DNA from: UBA3941 sp002385665
GTDB lineage: Bacteria; Bacillota; Clostridia; Caldicoprobacterales; UBA3941
NCBI GenBank assembly: GCA_050949255.1
Contig: JBMNFJ010000013.1
Coordinates: 1-64,000 of the forward strand
Reading direction: 5' to 3'
DNA length: 64,000 nt
Shown: in pieces, positions 42,963-52,019 of the stretch
Position numbering within the stretch: position 1 is the first letter of the stretch
Layout of the letters: each line of letters starts with the position of its first letter
Notes under the pieces: generated by a model
Told to the model about the DNA's origin: nothing
Databases searched by the model: none
Seen by the model: only the letters and a program-made list of their open reading frames with translations
Program-made: the position numbers and the translations under genes

Positions 42963-44276
42963 ATGGCATTTTGGAGGAGCACGGAAGAAATAGGGGATGA
43001 TGTCGGGCTTAACATGGATTTGGCGAAAGAGGCCATAGGACATTACAGCCGGGTTGCGGGGGTAGGTATAAGCATTATAGACAGCAGGGGTAAGCCCCTA
43101 TATAGTGTTGGATATACCGGGCTCTGTTGCAAATTTTGCAGTGAGGTTCGGGATATTTTAGATACAGAGAAGGATTATTGCGATAGGGTTCACCTATATG
43201 GTGGCTATCAATCTGAACGATTCGGGGGTCGGTATATTTTCTTCTGTCCCTTGGGTCTGGCACATTGGGCTTCGCCTATTTCGTCCGGAGGGATGGTTAG
43301 AGGGTACTTACTTTGTGGACCTGTGCTAATGATGACACCGGAGGAATTTCTAATAGAGGATCTCCTGCTTAAGAATCGAATAAAGAAGGAACACCTGGGA
43401 AGGCTGAAGGAAAATTTAAAGCATATCCCGGTGGTACCTCCGGATAAGGTTACCAGCCTGTCGGAGCTGTTATTCATGGTTGCTTCCCATATATCCGATG
43501 CAGAATATCTTCAATACCTTAATCAGGCGGAATTTTATAATCACCAATCCGATATCTCAGAATACATACATTCCATTAAGGCTGTATCCGGGGATCAAGG
43601 GGATAGCACGGAGTACCCCTTTGAAAAGGAGAAAGAGCTTTTATCCTGTATAGCCGCCGGGGATAAAAGGGGTTCCCAAACTATTTTGAACGAAATATTG
43701 GGACATATATTTTTCTCCAGCGGTGGAGATTTTGATACCATAAAGGCCAGAATCCTGGAATTGATAGTTCTTCTATCCAGGGCTGCAGTTGAAGGCGGTG
43801 CCGATGTAGAGGAGATATTTGGACTCAACTATAAATACTTAAGTACCATCCATAGCTTTAAAACCGTGGAGGAGTTAACCCACTGGCTATCGAAAATAAT
43901 GATAAGATTTACTGATTGTGTATTCAATTTTAAGAATATCAAACATGTAGACGTTATATATAAGGCAATCAACTATATTAAACAGAACTACATGAAAAAG
44001 ATAACTCTGGAGGAGGTGGCCTCCCACGTATATCTAAGTCCATCATACTTCAGCAAGATCTTTAAGGACGACATGAAATGCAATTTCAACACCTATGTAA
44101 ACCGAATTAGGATTGAACGGAGCAAGCAATTGCTGCTACAGGATACATTAAACCTGGCAGATATTTCAAATATGGTCGGTTATGAGGACCAGAGCTATTT
44201 TTCAAAGGTTTTTAAGAGAGTTGTTGGTATAACCCCTGGCAGATACAGGCTTAGCAGGGGAAATTTAAAATTTTAG
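42963..44276 (+). CDS. PocR-domain AraC-family regulator
   Basis: A 437-aa regulator. The PocR sensor domain (about 18-175) has the Cys-rich segment TGLCCKFCSEV (about 53), DYCDRVH and FFCPLGLAHWASPI. A middle region (about 195-325) is unassigned. The C-terminal AraC DNA-binding domain holds two helix-turn-helices (ITLEEVASHVYLSPSYFSKIF and LADISNMVGYEDQSYFSKVF, about 345-430). PocR domains sense small hydrocarbon-derived ligands and often control vitamin-B12-linked pathways. It precedes the corrinoid protein by 11 nt, so it probably activates its own operon. Confidence 0.9.
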   Translation: MAFWRSTEEIGDDVGLNMDLAKEAIGHYSRVAGVGISIIDSRGKPLYSVGYTGLCCKFCSEVRDILDTEKDYCDRVHLYGGYQSERFGGRYIFFCPLGLAHWASPISSGGMVRGYLLCGPVLMMTPEEFLIEDLLLKNRIKKEHLGRLKENLKHIPVVPPDKVTSLSELLFMVASHISDAEYLQYLNQAEFYNHQSDISEYIHSIKAVSGDQGDSTEYPFEKEKELLSCIAAGDKRGSQTILNEILGHIFFSSGGDFDTIKARILELIVLLSRAAVEGGADVEEIFGLNYKYLSTIHSFKTVEELTHWLSKIMIRFTDCVFNFKNIKHVDVIYKAINYIKQNYMKKITLEEVASHVYLSPSYFSKIFKDDMKCNFNTYVNRIRIERSKQLLLQDTLNLADISNMVGYEDQSYFSKVFKRVVGITPGRYRLSRGNLKF

Positions 44277-44287
44277 GAGGCTGAATA

Positions 44288-44926
44288 ATGTCTTTGTTAG
44301 AAGAAATCTCTAAGTATTTGCAACAGGGAAGGGCGAAGAATGTAAAGGAATTGGTTCAACAGGCTCTTGATGAAGGCATCGCACCCACAGACATTCTAAA
44401 TGAAGGGCTATTGGACGGCATGGGCATTATAGGTGAAAAGTTCAAGAACAACGAGGTCTATGTACCGGAAGTTCTCATTGCTGCCAGGGCTATGTATGCC
44501 GGGATGGAAATTATAAGGCCCATCCTCACGGAGACCGGGGTGGAATCCATTGGCAAGGTGGTAATCGGTACAGTAAAGGGCGATCTTCATGACATAGGTA
44601 AAAACCTGGTCAAGATGATGATGGAAGGAAGAGGCCTTGAGGTAATAGACCTGGGGATTGACGTATCCCCCGAAAGGTTTATTGAGGCGGCTAAGGAACA
44701 TGATGCCCAGATCATTGCCTGCTCAGCACTTCTTACCACAACCATGACTGAGATGAAGAACGTGGTAGAAGCGGCCAAGGAAGCCGGTATCAGGGATCAG
44801 GTCACCATCATGGTGGGTGGGGCGCCTGTAACTGACAGCTTCTGCAAGAGCATCGGGGCAGACATCTATACCGCCGACGCTGCATCAGCGGCAGAAGAAG
44901 CAGCAAGGGTATGTAAAAGCGCGTAA
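44288..44926 (+). CDS. Methyltransferase corrinoid protein (MtbC/MttC type)
   Basis: A 212-aa cobalamin-binding protein. The N-terminal helical cap (about 1-85) is followed by a B12-binding Rossmann domain with DLHDIGKNLV (about 98; His is the lower cobalt ligand), SALLTTTM (about 143) and MVGGAPV (about 175). Such proteins carry the methyl group between a substrate-specific methyltransferase and a second one. No MttB, MtaB or MtbA homologue lies in the window. The RBS is TAGGAGG. A terminator follows at 45026. Confidence 0.93.
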   Translation: MSLLEEISKYLQQGRAKNVKELVQQALDEGIAPTDILNEGLLDGMGIIGEKFKNNEVYVPEVLIAARAMYAGMEIIRPILTETGVESIGKVVIGTVKGDLHDIGKNLVKMMMEGRGLEVIDLGIDVSPERFIEAAKEHDAQIIACSALLTTTMTEMKNVVEAAKEAGIRDQVTIMVGGAPVTDSFCKSIGADIYTADAASAAEEAARVCKSA

Positions 44927-45025
44927 TAAAGATGTTGATTTCGCTGTATTAGTCTGATTTGTTTAAGAAAAATGGATTTGTGGAGACAGACTCCAGCGAC
45001 ATGTTCTAAAAAAATGATCTCTATG

Positions 45026-45050
45026 GGGTGGGCGATTGCGTCCACCCTTT
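45026..45050 (+). terminator. Terminator of the corrinoid cluster
   Basis: A 9-bp stem with one G-U pair, GGGTGGGCG (45026-45034) / CGTCCACCC (45039-45047), a 4-nt loop and TTT. Confidence 0.7.
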
Positions 45051-45153
45051 AAATTTACTCCGGAAAAGCTACCCCAAATCCCCAATCCGTGAAAGATATG
45101 GTACAATAATTCCAGGATATAATTATCAATATTACCAATTCGGGAGGTAAGTC

Positions 45154-47298
45154 ATGGAGTACCTAAACGGTGTTGTTGAGAGGATCACCTATTACAACGA
45201 AGATTCCGGATACACCGTAATAAAGCTTAGAAGCAGGGGATATTATGACCTTGTTACTGCCGTAGGCAATATGGCAGCTGTTAATGTAGGGGCTATAGTA
45301 TCCCTTAGGGGTATGTGGAAGGTTGACAGCAAATACGGCAAGCAGTTTATAGTAGACTCCTATGAAGAAAAACTTCCCGCCAGCGTGGCAGGCATTGAGA
45401 AATATCTCGGTAGCGGACTTATCAAGGGAATAGGGCCTGTCAATGCCAAAAGGATAGTCAAAGTTTTTGGAAAGGACACCATAGACATCATCGAAGAAGA
45501 GCCCGACAGACTTATGGAAGTACCGGGAATCGGTCCTAAGAGGATAGAAATGATAAAGAAGGCCTGGGAGGAGCAAAGGGAAGTCAAAAATATCATGCTG
45601 TTTCTCCAATCCCATGGAGTATCCACCTCCCACGGGGCTAAGATCTACAAAACCTATGGAAATGAAAGTTTGAATGTAGTCAAGGAAAATCCATACAGGC
45701 TGGCTGATGATATATGGGGTATCGGCTTTAGAACTGCCGATACCATTGCGCAAAAACTGGGTTTCGATCCACAGTCCGTGCAAAGATGCCGCTCGGGTAT
45801 ACTTTATATCCTGAACCAACTTTCAAATGAAGGGCATTGCTTTGCTACCCGTGACCAGCTAATAATGGAAACAAAGAAAACCCTGGATCTGGAAGAAGCT
45901 AAGATACAGGAATCCATAGACACAATGGTGGAAGACGGATCCTTAATCCAAGACCAGGAGGCCCTTTACCTGCCGCCTTTTTTTCACAGTGAGGTAGGAG
46001 TAGCCAGGCGGATTAGAGAGATTGTCTCCACCCCAACATCTTTGGATATAGATGGAATAGATAAAATTATACGGAGTATAGAGGAACGGGATAGGATTAA
46101 ATACGATCAGGTTCAGAAGGAGGCAATAAAGAGGGCAGCATCTTCTAAATTCATGGTGCTTACGGGTGGGCCGGGAACCGGTAAGACCTTCACCATTTTG
46201 GGCATAATAAGGGTCTTTGAAAGGATAGGTGCTAAGATATATTTGGCGGCACCTACCGGCAGGGCTGCTAAAAGAATGGAAGAGTCCACTGGGAGGGAGG
46301 CAAAGACCATCCACAGGATGCTGGAGTATAAACCACCCCAGGGATATATGCGGAATGTGGAAAACAATCCCTTGGAATGCGATGTTCTTATCATCGATGA
46401 GACCTCCATGGTGGATATAATCCTTATGTATAATCTCCTAAAGGCTGTAAGGGATGAAACCATTGTGATCCTGGTAGGGGATGTAGACCAGCTACCCTCG
46501 GTGGGGGCTGGAAATGTACTATCGGATATAATAGCCTCTGGTATGGTGGACGTGGTGAAGCTGACCAGGATCTTCAGACAAGCCCAAAATAGTGCCATCA
46601 TTACCAATGCTCACAGGATAAACCAGGGAATCTTTCCCGCATTGAAGGGGGGAAAGAAACGGGATTTTTTCTTCATCAGAAGGGAAGATCCTGAAGAAAT
46701 AGTAGAGGAAATCCGCAGCCTGTGTCAGTCAAGATTGCCCAACTACTATAAGGTAGATCCCATAGACGATATACAGGTTCTATGTCCCATGCAAAGGGGA
46801 GAAACGGGTGCAGTTAATATGAACCGTATTCTCCAGGAGGCCTTGAATAAGGAAAGCCGTTTTATCAGATATGGGGGCACTACCTTTAAAGTAGGGGACA
46901 AGGTAATGCAGGTTAGAAATAATTATGACAAAAATGTTTTCAACGGAGATATCGGAAGGATTTCTGGCATCGATCTGGAAAACAAAATTGTGAATATCGA
47001 CTTTGACGGAACTATAGTAGAGTATGACAGCAGTGAACTGGATGAGATAATGCTGGCCTATGCTGTCACCGTTCATAAAAGTCAAGGGAGCGAATACAAA
47101 ATAGTCGTTGCCCCATTTACCACCCAACATTTTATGATGTTGCAGCGCAACCTCTTATACACCTGCATAACCCGGGCAAGAAATGTCTTTGTGATGGTGG
47201 GTACTGAAAAAGCCGTGGGTATTGCGGTAGGCAATAATAAGATTGTCAAGAGAAATACCATGCTGGACAGGAGATTAAAAGACCCCCAGCCTATATAA
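45154..47298 (+). CDS. recD2: RecD2-like ATP-dependent DNA helicase
   Basis: A 714-aa SF1 helicase of the RecD2 type, which works without RecBC. An N-terminal OB-like domain (about 1-75) is followed by a helix-hairpin-helix region (LIKGIGPVNAKRIV, VPGIGPKRIEMI, about 90-140). The helicase core has Walker A GGPGTGKTFT (about 338), DETSMVD (about 415), GDVDQLPSVG (about 445) and VHKSQGSEY (about 640). ATG 45154 follows GGGAGG. The family acts in DNA repair and replication. Confidence 0.94.
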   Translation: MEYLNGVVERITYYNEDSGYTVIKLRSRGYYDLVTAVGNMAAVNVGAIVSLRGMWKVDSKYGKQFIVDSYEEKLPASVAGIEKYLGSGLIKGIGPVNAKRIVKVFGKDTIDIIEEEPDRLMEVPGIGPKRIEMIKKAWEEQREVKNIMLFLQSHGVSTSHGAKIYKTYGNESLNVVKENPYRLADDIWGIGFRTADTIAQKLGFDPQSVQRCRSGILYILNQLSNEGHCFATRDQLIMETKKTLDLEEAKIQESIDTMVEDGSLIQDQEALYLPPFFHSEVGVARRIREIVSTPTSLDIDGIDKIIRSIEERDRIKYDQVQKEAIKRAASSKFMVLTGGPGTGKTFTILGIIRVFERIGAKIYLAAPTGRAAKRMEESTGREAKTIHRMLEYKPPQGYMRNVENNPLECDVLIIDETSMVDIILMYNLLKAVRDETIVILVGDVDQLPSVGAGNVLSDIIASGMVDVVKLTRIFRQAQNSAIITNAHRINQGIFPALKGGKKRDFFFIRREDPEEIVEEIRSLCQSRLPNYYKVDPIDDIQVLCPMQRGETGAVNMNRILQEALNKESRFIRYGGTTFKVGDKVMQVRNNYDKNVFNGDIGRISGIDLENKIVNIDFDGTIVEYDSSELDEIMLAYAVTVHKSQGSEYKIVVAPFTTQHFMMLQRNLLYTCITRARNVFVMVGTEKAVGIAVGNNKIVKRNTMLDRRLKDPQPI

Positions 47299-47325
47299 GG
47301 TGAGGGGGCCAATAGCAATTTGGAA

Positions 47326-47715
47326 TTATGCTTCCGCAGGTGCTTCCTTTGGTGCTTTCTCCAGATGAACGCCTTGAACATAGATATTTACCGCATCTAC
47401 GGTTAGGCCTGTCATCCCCTGGACAGCCTCGATTACGCTGGAGCGTATATTATCTGCAACATCTGGGATCCTGACACCATAGTCAACAACAATACTGATG
47501 CTTATGGTAGCCACATCGTCTATTAATTCAACTTTTACACCCCGTTTAGAGCTTTTCATGCCTAGAGTTGATGTAATATCGTCTACCAAACCGCTGGACA
47601 TAGAAGCTACCCCGGGAATCTCGGCCGTTGCTAATCCCGCTATCACAGCCACCACTTCGTTGGCTATGACGGTCTTACCATAGTCACCGTTACTCATTTC
47701 TTTGTCAATTGCCAT
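47326..47715 (-). CDS. Asp23/Gls24-family envelope stress protein
   Basis: A 129-aa protein of the Asp23 family. The core runs from GKTVIANEVVAVIAGLATAE (about 13) through VKVELIDDVATISISIVV to VTGLTVDAVNIYVQGVHLE-like VDAVNIYVQGVHLE. Relatives lie under the membrane and respond to cell-envelope stress. It is the only gene of its strand in this stretch. AGGAGAGG precedes ATG 47715. Its 3' end faces recD2, separated by 27 nt. Confidence 0.92.
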   Translation of the reverse strand: MAIDKEMSNGDYGKTVIANEVVAVIAGLATAEIPGVASMSSGLVDDITSTLGMKSSKRGVKVELIDDVATISISIVVDYGVRIPDVADNIRSSVIEAVQGMTGLTVDAVNIYVQGVHLEKAPKEAPAEA

Positions 47716-47776
47716 TTACAGCACCTCTCCTCTTTCAATAGTTTAAACTTTGGGAACAATGGACGGACTTCACATA

Positions 47777-47832
47777 TGTACATTAGTATCTGTACATTAA
47801 TTATATTATACACCATTAGGGCTATTGGTTAA
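47777..47832 (-). promoter_or_regulatory. Promoter and direct repeats upstream of the Asp23 gene
   Basis: On the minus strand a TATAAT box (47805-47810) lies near TTAACC (47827-47832). TGTACATTA occurs twice on the plus strand, 14 bp apart (47777-47785 and 47791-47799), between promoter and gene, which could be a regulator site. The rest of 47833-48001 shows no gene. Confidence 0.5.
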
Positions 47833-48001
47833 CCGTATTTTTGAGAAAACCGCATTTGGAAGCAGTACCATAAAAAAACACTTGAAAATAACCCCGGCAC
47901 ATAGTAAAATGATACATGCTGATTTCCATTCATATTATGATAGTTTGAGAGTAAAGATCAAGGATTTGGATATTTTTTTCTATGAATAATAATATTGGAA
48001 G

Positions 48002-48030
48002 TTGGCATAATAATTGTAGTTCAATTTAAT
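48002..48030 (+). promoter_or_regulatory. Promoter of the SRP RNA gene
   Basis: TTGGCA (48002-48007) and TTTAAT (48025-48030), spaced 17 nt, which places the start near the RNA 5' end. Confidence 0.65.
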
Positions 48031-48046
48031 AATTTGTTTAGTAGTT

Positions 48047-48317
48047 TGCCGTGCTAGATGGGGAGGTAGCGGTGCCCTGTAACCTGCAACCCGCTATAGC
48101 AGGATTGAATTCCAACCCTAGGCTTGCGCTCGTAGGGTCATGGTCCGAACAAGTGATGAGGATGGTTTGGTCCTACGCAACAAAAACCCATGAACCCTGT
48201 CAGGTCCGGAAGGAAGCAGCAGTAAGTGGACATTTTTGTGTGCCGTAGGGGTGCCTGACCGGAGTTAACTATTCGGTTACCGCCTGTGGGTGTCTTGTCG
48301 AAGGTAGGTGCACGGCA
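48047..48317 (+). ncRNA. ffs: Signal recognition particle RNA, long Firmicutes type
   Basis: The outer ends pair (TGCCGTGC, 48047-48054, with GCACGGCA, 48310-48317). The Alu domain is at the 5' end (GGGGAGGTAGCGGTGCCCTGTAACC region). The apical S-domain loop is TGTCAGGTCCGGAAGGAAGC (48198-48217), the Ffh binding site. About 271 nt, the size of Bacillus-type scRNA. Confidence 0.95.
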
Positions 48318-48326
48318 TTAATTTTT

Positions 48327-48370
48327 ATAAGCCATGATTATCCTCTATATCATGGCTTATATTTAGTTTT
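48327..48370 (+). terminator. Terminator of the SRP RNA gene
   Basis: A 12-bp perfect stem ATAAGCCATGAT (48327-48338) / ATCATGGCTTAT (48349-48360) is followed by ATTTAGTTTT. Confidence 0.8.
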
Positions 48371-48383
48371 GGGATATTTTGCG

Positions 48384-48412
48384 TTACAGTTAATTTGTTT
48401 TTATGGTATAAT
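48384..48412 (+). promoter_or_regulatory. Promoter of dnaX
   Basis: TTACAG (48384-48389) and TATAAT (48407-48412), spaced 17 nt. The resulting leader to the dnaX start is about 130 nt. Confidence 0.7.
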
Positions 48413-48550
48413 ACTACCGATGAGGACTGTGTCCGTATACGTATATAAGCCGGATGCATGTGCCGGATATCCTGTTTATAACCCTATCTCTTATGGGGAT
48501 AAATTGGTAAATTTGTCTGTGCAGAAAATATGGCGAAGGTCGGTGATCCA

Positions 48551-50323
48551 ATGGAATATACTGCTCTATACCGGGAATGGAGGCCTGGTACCTTTGACGA
48601 AGTGGTAGGCCAGGACCATGTGGTGCGCATTCTGAAAAATCAGATTAAAACCGAACGGATTTCTCATGCCTATCTCTTTTGTGGACCCAGGGGAACCGGA
48701 AAGACCAGTACCGCAAAGATCTTTGCCAAAGCTATTAACTGTACTGATCCCAGAGAAGGGAACCCATGCGGCCATTGCCAGGTCTGCAACGTCATAGACT
48801 CGGAAAACAATATGGATGTTATCGAAATTGATGCGGCATCCCATACGGGAGTAGAGAATATCCGGGAAATTCGGGATAAGGTAAAATATCCTCCATCTGC
48901 AGGGAGATACAGGGTATACATTATCGATGAGGTTCATATGCTGTCAACTTCAGCCTTTAACGCCTTTCTTAAAACCCTGGAGGAGCCCCCGGAACATATC
49001 GTCTTTATCCTGGCTACGACCGAGCCCCATAGACTACCTTCCACTATACTATCCAGGTGTCAGAGACATGACTTTAGGAGGATAAGCCTTGGGGTCATAA
49101 TGGACAGATTAAGGACAATAGCCAATAGCGTTGGAGTGGAGGTAGATGATCAGGCCTTGGAGACGATTTCCCGCTGGTCCGAGGGTGGTATGAGGGATTC
49201 CATAAGCCTGCTGGATCAATGTATGAGCTTTTCCGGCTCTTCTGTAACGGAAAGCGATGTTTTGGCCATATTGGGTACAGCCGGCAGGGAATTTCTCTTT
49301 GATGTAGTGGATAATATTATGATGGGGAATATTTCTGCTCTCTTAATCCAGGTTGACAATTTAATGGAAGAAGGTAGGGATATTGCCGCATTTCTGAAGG
49401 ATCTTATTTATCATCTGCGGAACCTGCTGATAACTAAGATCTGCGATGATCCTACGGGACTCTTGGATGTTTCCCAGAGCACTCTGGAGCAGTACAGGCA
49501 GCAATCCTCCAGGATGGATCAATCCAGGCTTATCCGGTCTATCGAAATCCTGTCTGAATTAGATGCGGACATCAGATGGAGTACCAAGCCCAGGATTATG
49601 TTGGAGATGGCCATGGTAAAAATCTGTAGGCCCCAGGACGGGGATTCCTTGGAAGACCTGAGGGATCGGGTAGCCGTCCTTGAAAGACAAATAGCCCAAG
49701 GAATTCCGGCAGTCAGTGCATCCGATACAGATGAACCGTCATACCCCCAACCATCAGATACTCAGTTTCCAGAATCTTATGATGTGGGTGTGGATAATGA
49801 AGATAATGATGGGGTACATATAGACAAAGCTCATAAGATGGAGGACGAGACAGTACCCCAAGTGATGGATATAGAAAAGGAAGATAAGGATACTATAGAT
49901 ATTAAACCTGGTACGCCTGCTGCTGAAAAGGTGGACTACGATAGTGTTTGGTCGGAGGTATTGAAAAGGGTCAGGAAGGATCGTATAGCTATATTCCCCC
50001 TATTAAGGGATACAAGGCTCCAACCCAACGACAGGAATAATAATATAGTAAACTTGATTTTCCCAGAGGATCAGGGCTTCTTTGTTGCGGCGATAGAAAA
50101 GGAAGAGAACAGCAAATACATTGAAGAATTGATTGCTCAGGTAGCGGGACAGCATTTTAAGTTGAAATGCTATACAAGGGATAACGCTCCCGGGTCTGGC
50201 GAGATGGATGTACCCGAACCAGCCGTAGTTCAGGAGGATGGGGACGAAGAGTCCGAATATGATATTGTTCAAAAAGCCATAGAGATCTTTGGTGATGAGT
50301 ATGTAGAAGTAATAGATGATTAA
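48551..50323 (+). CDS. dnaX: DNA polymerase III subunit gamma/tau
   Basis: A 590-aa clamp-loader ATPase. Walker A is GPRGTGKTST (about 45), zinc cysteines lie in NPCGHCQVC (about 71-79), Walker B is IIDEVHMLS (about 120) and the SRC finger is ILSRCQRHDF (about 169). The acidic tail (about 390-480) and a C-terminal tau-like domain follow. ATG 48551 (MEYTALYREWRP) is the usual N terminus of the family; ATG 48530 would add seven residues. ybaB and recR follow, the common Firmicutes order. Confidence 0.95.
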   Translation: MEYTALYREWRPGTFDEVVGQDHVVRILKNQIKTERISHAYLFCGPRGTGKTSTAKIFAKAINCTDPREGNPCGHCQVCNVIDSENNMDVIEIDAASHTGVENIREIRDKVKYPPSAGRYRVYIIDEVHMLSTSAFNAFLKTLEEPPEHIVFILATTEPHRLPSTILSRCQRHDFRRISLGVIMDRLRTIANSVGVEVDDQALETISRWSEGGMRDSISLLDQCMSFSGSSVTESDVLAILGTAGREFLFDVVDNIMMGNISALLIQVDNLMEEGRDIAAFLKDLIYHLRNLLITKICDDPTGLLDVSQSTLEQYRQQSSRMDQSRLIRSIEILSELDADIRWSTKPRIMLEMAMVKICRPQDGDSLEDLRDRVAVLERQIAQGIPAVSASDTDEPSYPQPSDTQFPESYDVGVDNEDNDGVHIDKAHKMEDETVPQVMDIEKEDKDTIDIKPGTPAAEKVDYDSVWSEVLKRVRKDRIAIFPLLRDTRLQPNDRNNNIVNLIFPEDQGFFVAAIEKEENSKYIEELIAQVAGQHFKLKCYTRDNAPGSGEMDVPEPAVVQEDGDEESEYDIVQKAIEIFGDEYVEVIDD

Positions 50324-50424
50324 GGTGCATTGATAATAGGGCTTTGGGTTTTCAATGTATTAGAGACGGCGGAAACTATTTTGTATCGTGAAAAAATTGA
50401 TATAAATAAGAGGAGGCTATAATT

Positions 50425-50760
50425 ATGGCAAGAGGTGGATTCCCGGGAATGGGGAACATGAACAATCTGATGAGACAGGCAAAGAAGATGCAGGAACAGA
50501 TGATGAAGATGCAGGAAGAATTGGAAGAAAAGACCGTAGAAGCATCAGCCGGCGGTGGGGTTGTCACCGTTGTTGCAAATGGTAAGAAAGAAATTATGGA
50601 GATTAGTATAGATCCTGCGGTAGTGGATCCGGATGACATAGAGATGCTCCAGGATTTGATTATGGCTGCAGCCAACGAGGCCCTGAGAAAGGCAGAGGAG
50701 ATGGTGCAAAGCGAAATGAGCAAGATCACCGGAGGCATGGGAATTCCGGGAATGTTCTAG
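50425..50760 (+). CDS. YbaB/EbfC nucleoid-associated protein
   Basis: A 111-aa DNA-binding dimer of the YbaB/EbfC family. MNNLMRQAKKMQEQMMKMQE (about 12-31) and VEASAGGGVVTVVANG (about 40) are the family hallmarks, followed by MITEI-like ISIDPAVVDPDDIEML. It sits between dnaX and recR as in most bacteria. The RBS is AGAGGAGG. Confidence 0.95.
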   Translation: MARGGFPGMGNMNNLMRQAKKMQEQMMKMQEELEEKTVEASAGGGVVTVVANGKKEIMEISIDPAVVDPDDIEMLQDLIMAAANEALRKAEEMVQSEMSKITGGMGIPGMF

Positions 50761-50889
50761 GAACCAATTGATATAAAGCTTCCACTACACCAATTTGAGT
50801 TTTGCAGTCTTAGAAGAAGCATTTTACTGCTCTTTTAGTGGGAAAGGAGGATGGGCATTTTCCCAACGGCTTGAGCCAGGGGGGAATTT

Positions 50890-50913
50890 ATGCCTGAATT
50901 TTTAGGTTTATGA
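50890..50913 (+). CDS. Possible 7-codon leader peptide coupled to recR
   Basis: ATG 50890 with the strong site AGGGGGG (50878-50884) encodes MPEFLGL, and its TGA overlaps the recR start as ATGA. recR itself has only a weak site (TTTTTAGG). Ribosomes ending on this mini-ORF could restart at recR. It is seen in sequence only; expression is inferred. Confidence 0.4.
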   Translation: MPEFLGL

Positions 50914-51509
50914 GCTATTATATCGAACCTATTGCCCGCCTTATCAATGAACTGTCAAGATTGCCCGGGATAGGTAACAAGACAGCCCAAAGGCTTGCTT
51001 TCCACATAATTAATATGCCGGAAGACCATGTAAAGAGTCTGGCCAAGGCCATTGATGAGGTTAAGGGACAAATAAAATATTGCAGGATATGTGGCAATAT
51101 TAGCGAAGAGGATACTTGTGCCATATGTAAAAGCCCTGCCAGAGATCCCTCCGTTATATGTGTTGTGGAGGATGTCAGGGATGTTATGGCTATGGAACGG
51201 GCGCGGGAATTTAAAGGTCTATACCATGTACTAAATGGTACTATCTCCCCCATGGATGGAGTAGGGCCTGATGATATTCGGATTAAAGAATTGTTGCAAA
51301 GGGTTAATGACGATGCCCTAAAAGAAGTGATAATGGCAACAAATCCTAATATTGAGGGAGAAGCCACTGCCGTCTATATATCCAGGCTGTTAAAGCCCAT
51401 GGGGATCAAGACTACCCGAATCGCCCACGGCCTACCTGTCGGTGGTGATTTAGAGTACGCAGATCAGGTAACTATATCCAAGGCATTGCAAGGTCGGAGA
51501 GAGATGTGA
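50910..51509 (+). CDS. recR: Recombination protein RecR
   Basis: A 199-aa DNA repair protein of the RecFOR pathway. It has an N-terminal helix-hairpin-helix (LSRLPGIGNKTAQRLAFHI, about 14), a zinc finger CRICGNISEEDTCAIC (about 58-73), a Toprim domain (VCVVEDVRDVMAMER about 81, ATNPNIEGEATAVYI about 145) and a Walker B-like C terminus. ATG 50910 overlaps a short upstream ORF. The length is normal for the family. Confidence 0.95.
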   Translation: MSYYIEPIARLINELSRLPGIGNKTAQRLAFHIINMPEDHVKSLAKAIDEVKGQIKYCRICGNISEEDTCAICKSPARDPSVICVVEDVRDVMAMERAREFKGLYHVLNGTISPMDGVGPDDIRIKELLQRVNDDALKEVIMATNPNIEGEATAVYISRLLKPMGIKTTRIAHGLPVGGDLEYADQVTISKALQGRREM

Positions 51510-51531
51510 CCTGTTCAAATAAATGTGATAA

Positions 51532-52010
51532 TCAAATAAAGTCGTATCAAAGAAAATAAACTCGTTCCTGAAGTAAATAAAGTCATGTCAAAAAACCATA
51601 GTCAAGGGATTTGAAATGCCCATTGACCATGGTTTTTTTGTTAGGGTTGATGCCAGACAGGTTTAAGATCAGAGCAAGACAGAACCAATAAACAAGCCAA
51701 AAAGCCGGATATATAAGGGTTTAGAGCTGGTAGAAAACTAGGATAGAACAAAGGGGGAAAGAAAAAGGAAAGAAAAAAGAAGATTTTGTTCTTATACTAC
51801 TCCCATTTCCCCCCAAACGAAGGAACGACTTTATTTACTTTTATCGCTGCCATATTTGGGATTTAATGGGGCTCGAATAAGAAAAAAAGAGGGAATTGGG
51901 GAAAAAGGCTAGAAAAGTTAAGAAATAACAAAGGTTGATTTTAAGCGGGTTACAGGTGATTTTTCGGAACGAGTTTATTTGCGTTTTGGCATGAGTTTAT
52001 TTTGATTACA
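51532..52010. repeat. Non-coding repeat unit A, IS21-end-like
   Basis: No gene is present. The left side carries AAATAAAGTCGTATCAAAG and AAATAAAGTCATGTCAAAA in tandem (51533-51592), with AAATAAACTCGTTCC between. The right side carries the same motifs inverted (GGAACGACTTTATTTAC near 51822; GGAACGAGTTTATTTGCG and GGCATGAGTTTATTTTG at 51966-52004). The outer ends read TGTTCAAATAA (51512) and, inverted, TGTGTAATCAAA (to about 52010). This layout of multiple inner repeats resembles IS21-type ends without the genes. Confidence 0.55.
51595..51639 (+). terminator. Terminator-like hairpin after recR
   Basis: ACCATAGTCAA (51595-51605) pairs with TTGACCATGGT (51623-51633) with one mismatch, followed by seven Ts. 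It lies inside repeat unit A and probably ends the recR transcript. Confidence 0.75.
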
Positions 52011-52019
52011 CATAAATTG

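Noticed and set aside
48051..48248. A 65-codon frame
   Set aside because: It lies wholly within the SRP RNA, whose structure explains the sequence.
48369..48608. A 79-codon frame upstream of and overlapping dnaX
   Set aside because: No ribosome site; it covers the dnaX promoter and runs into the start of dnaX in another frame.
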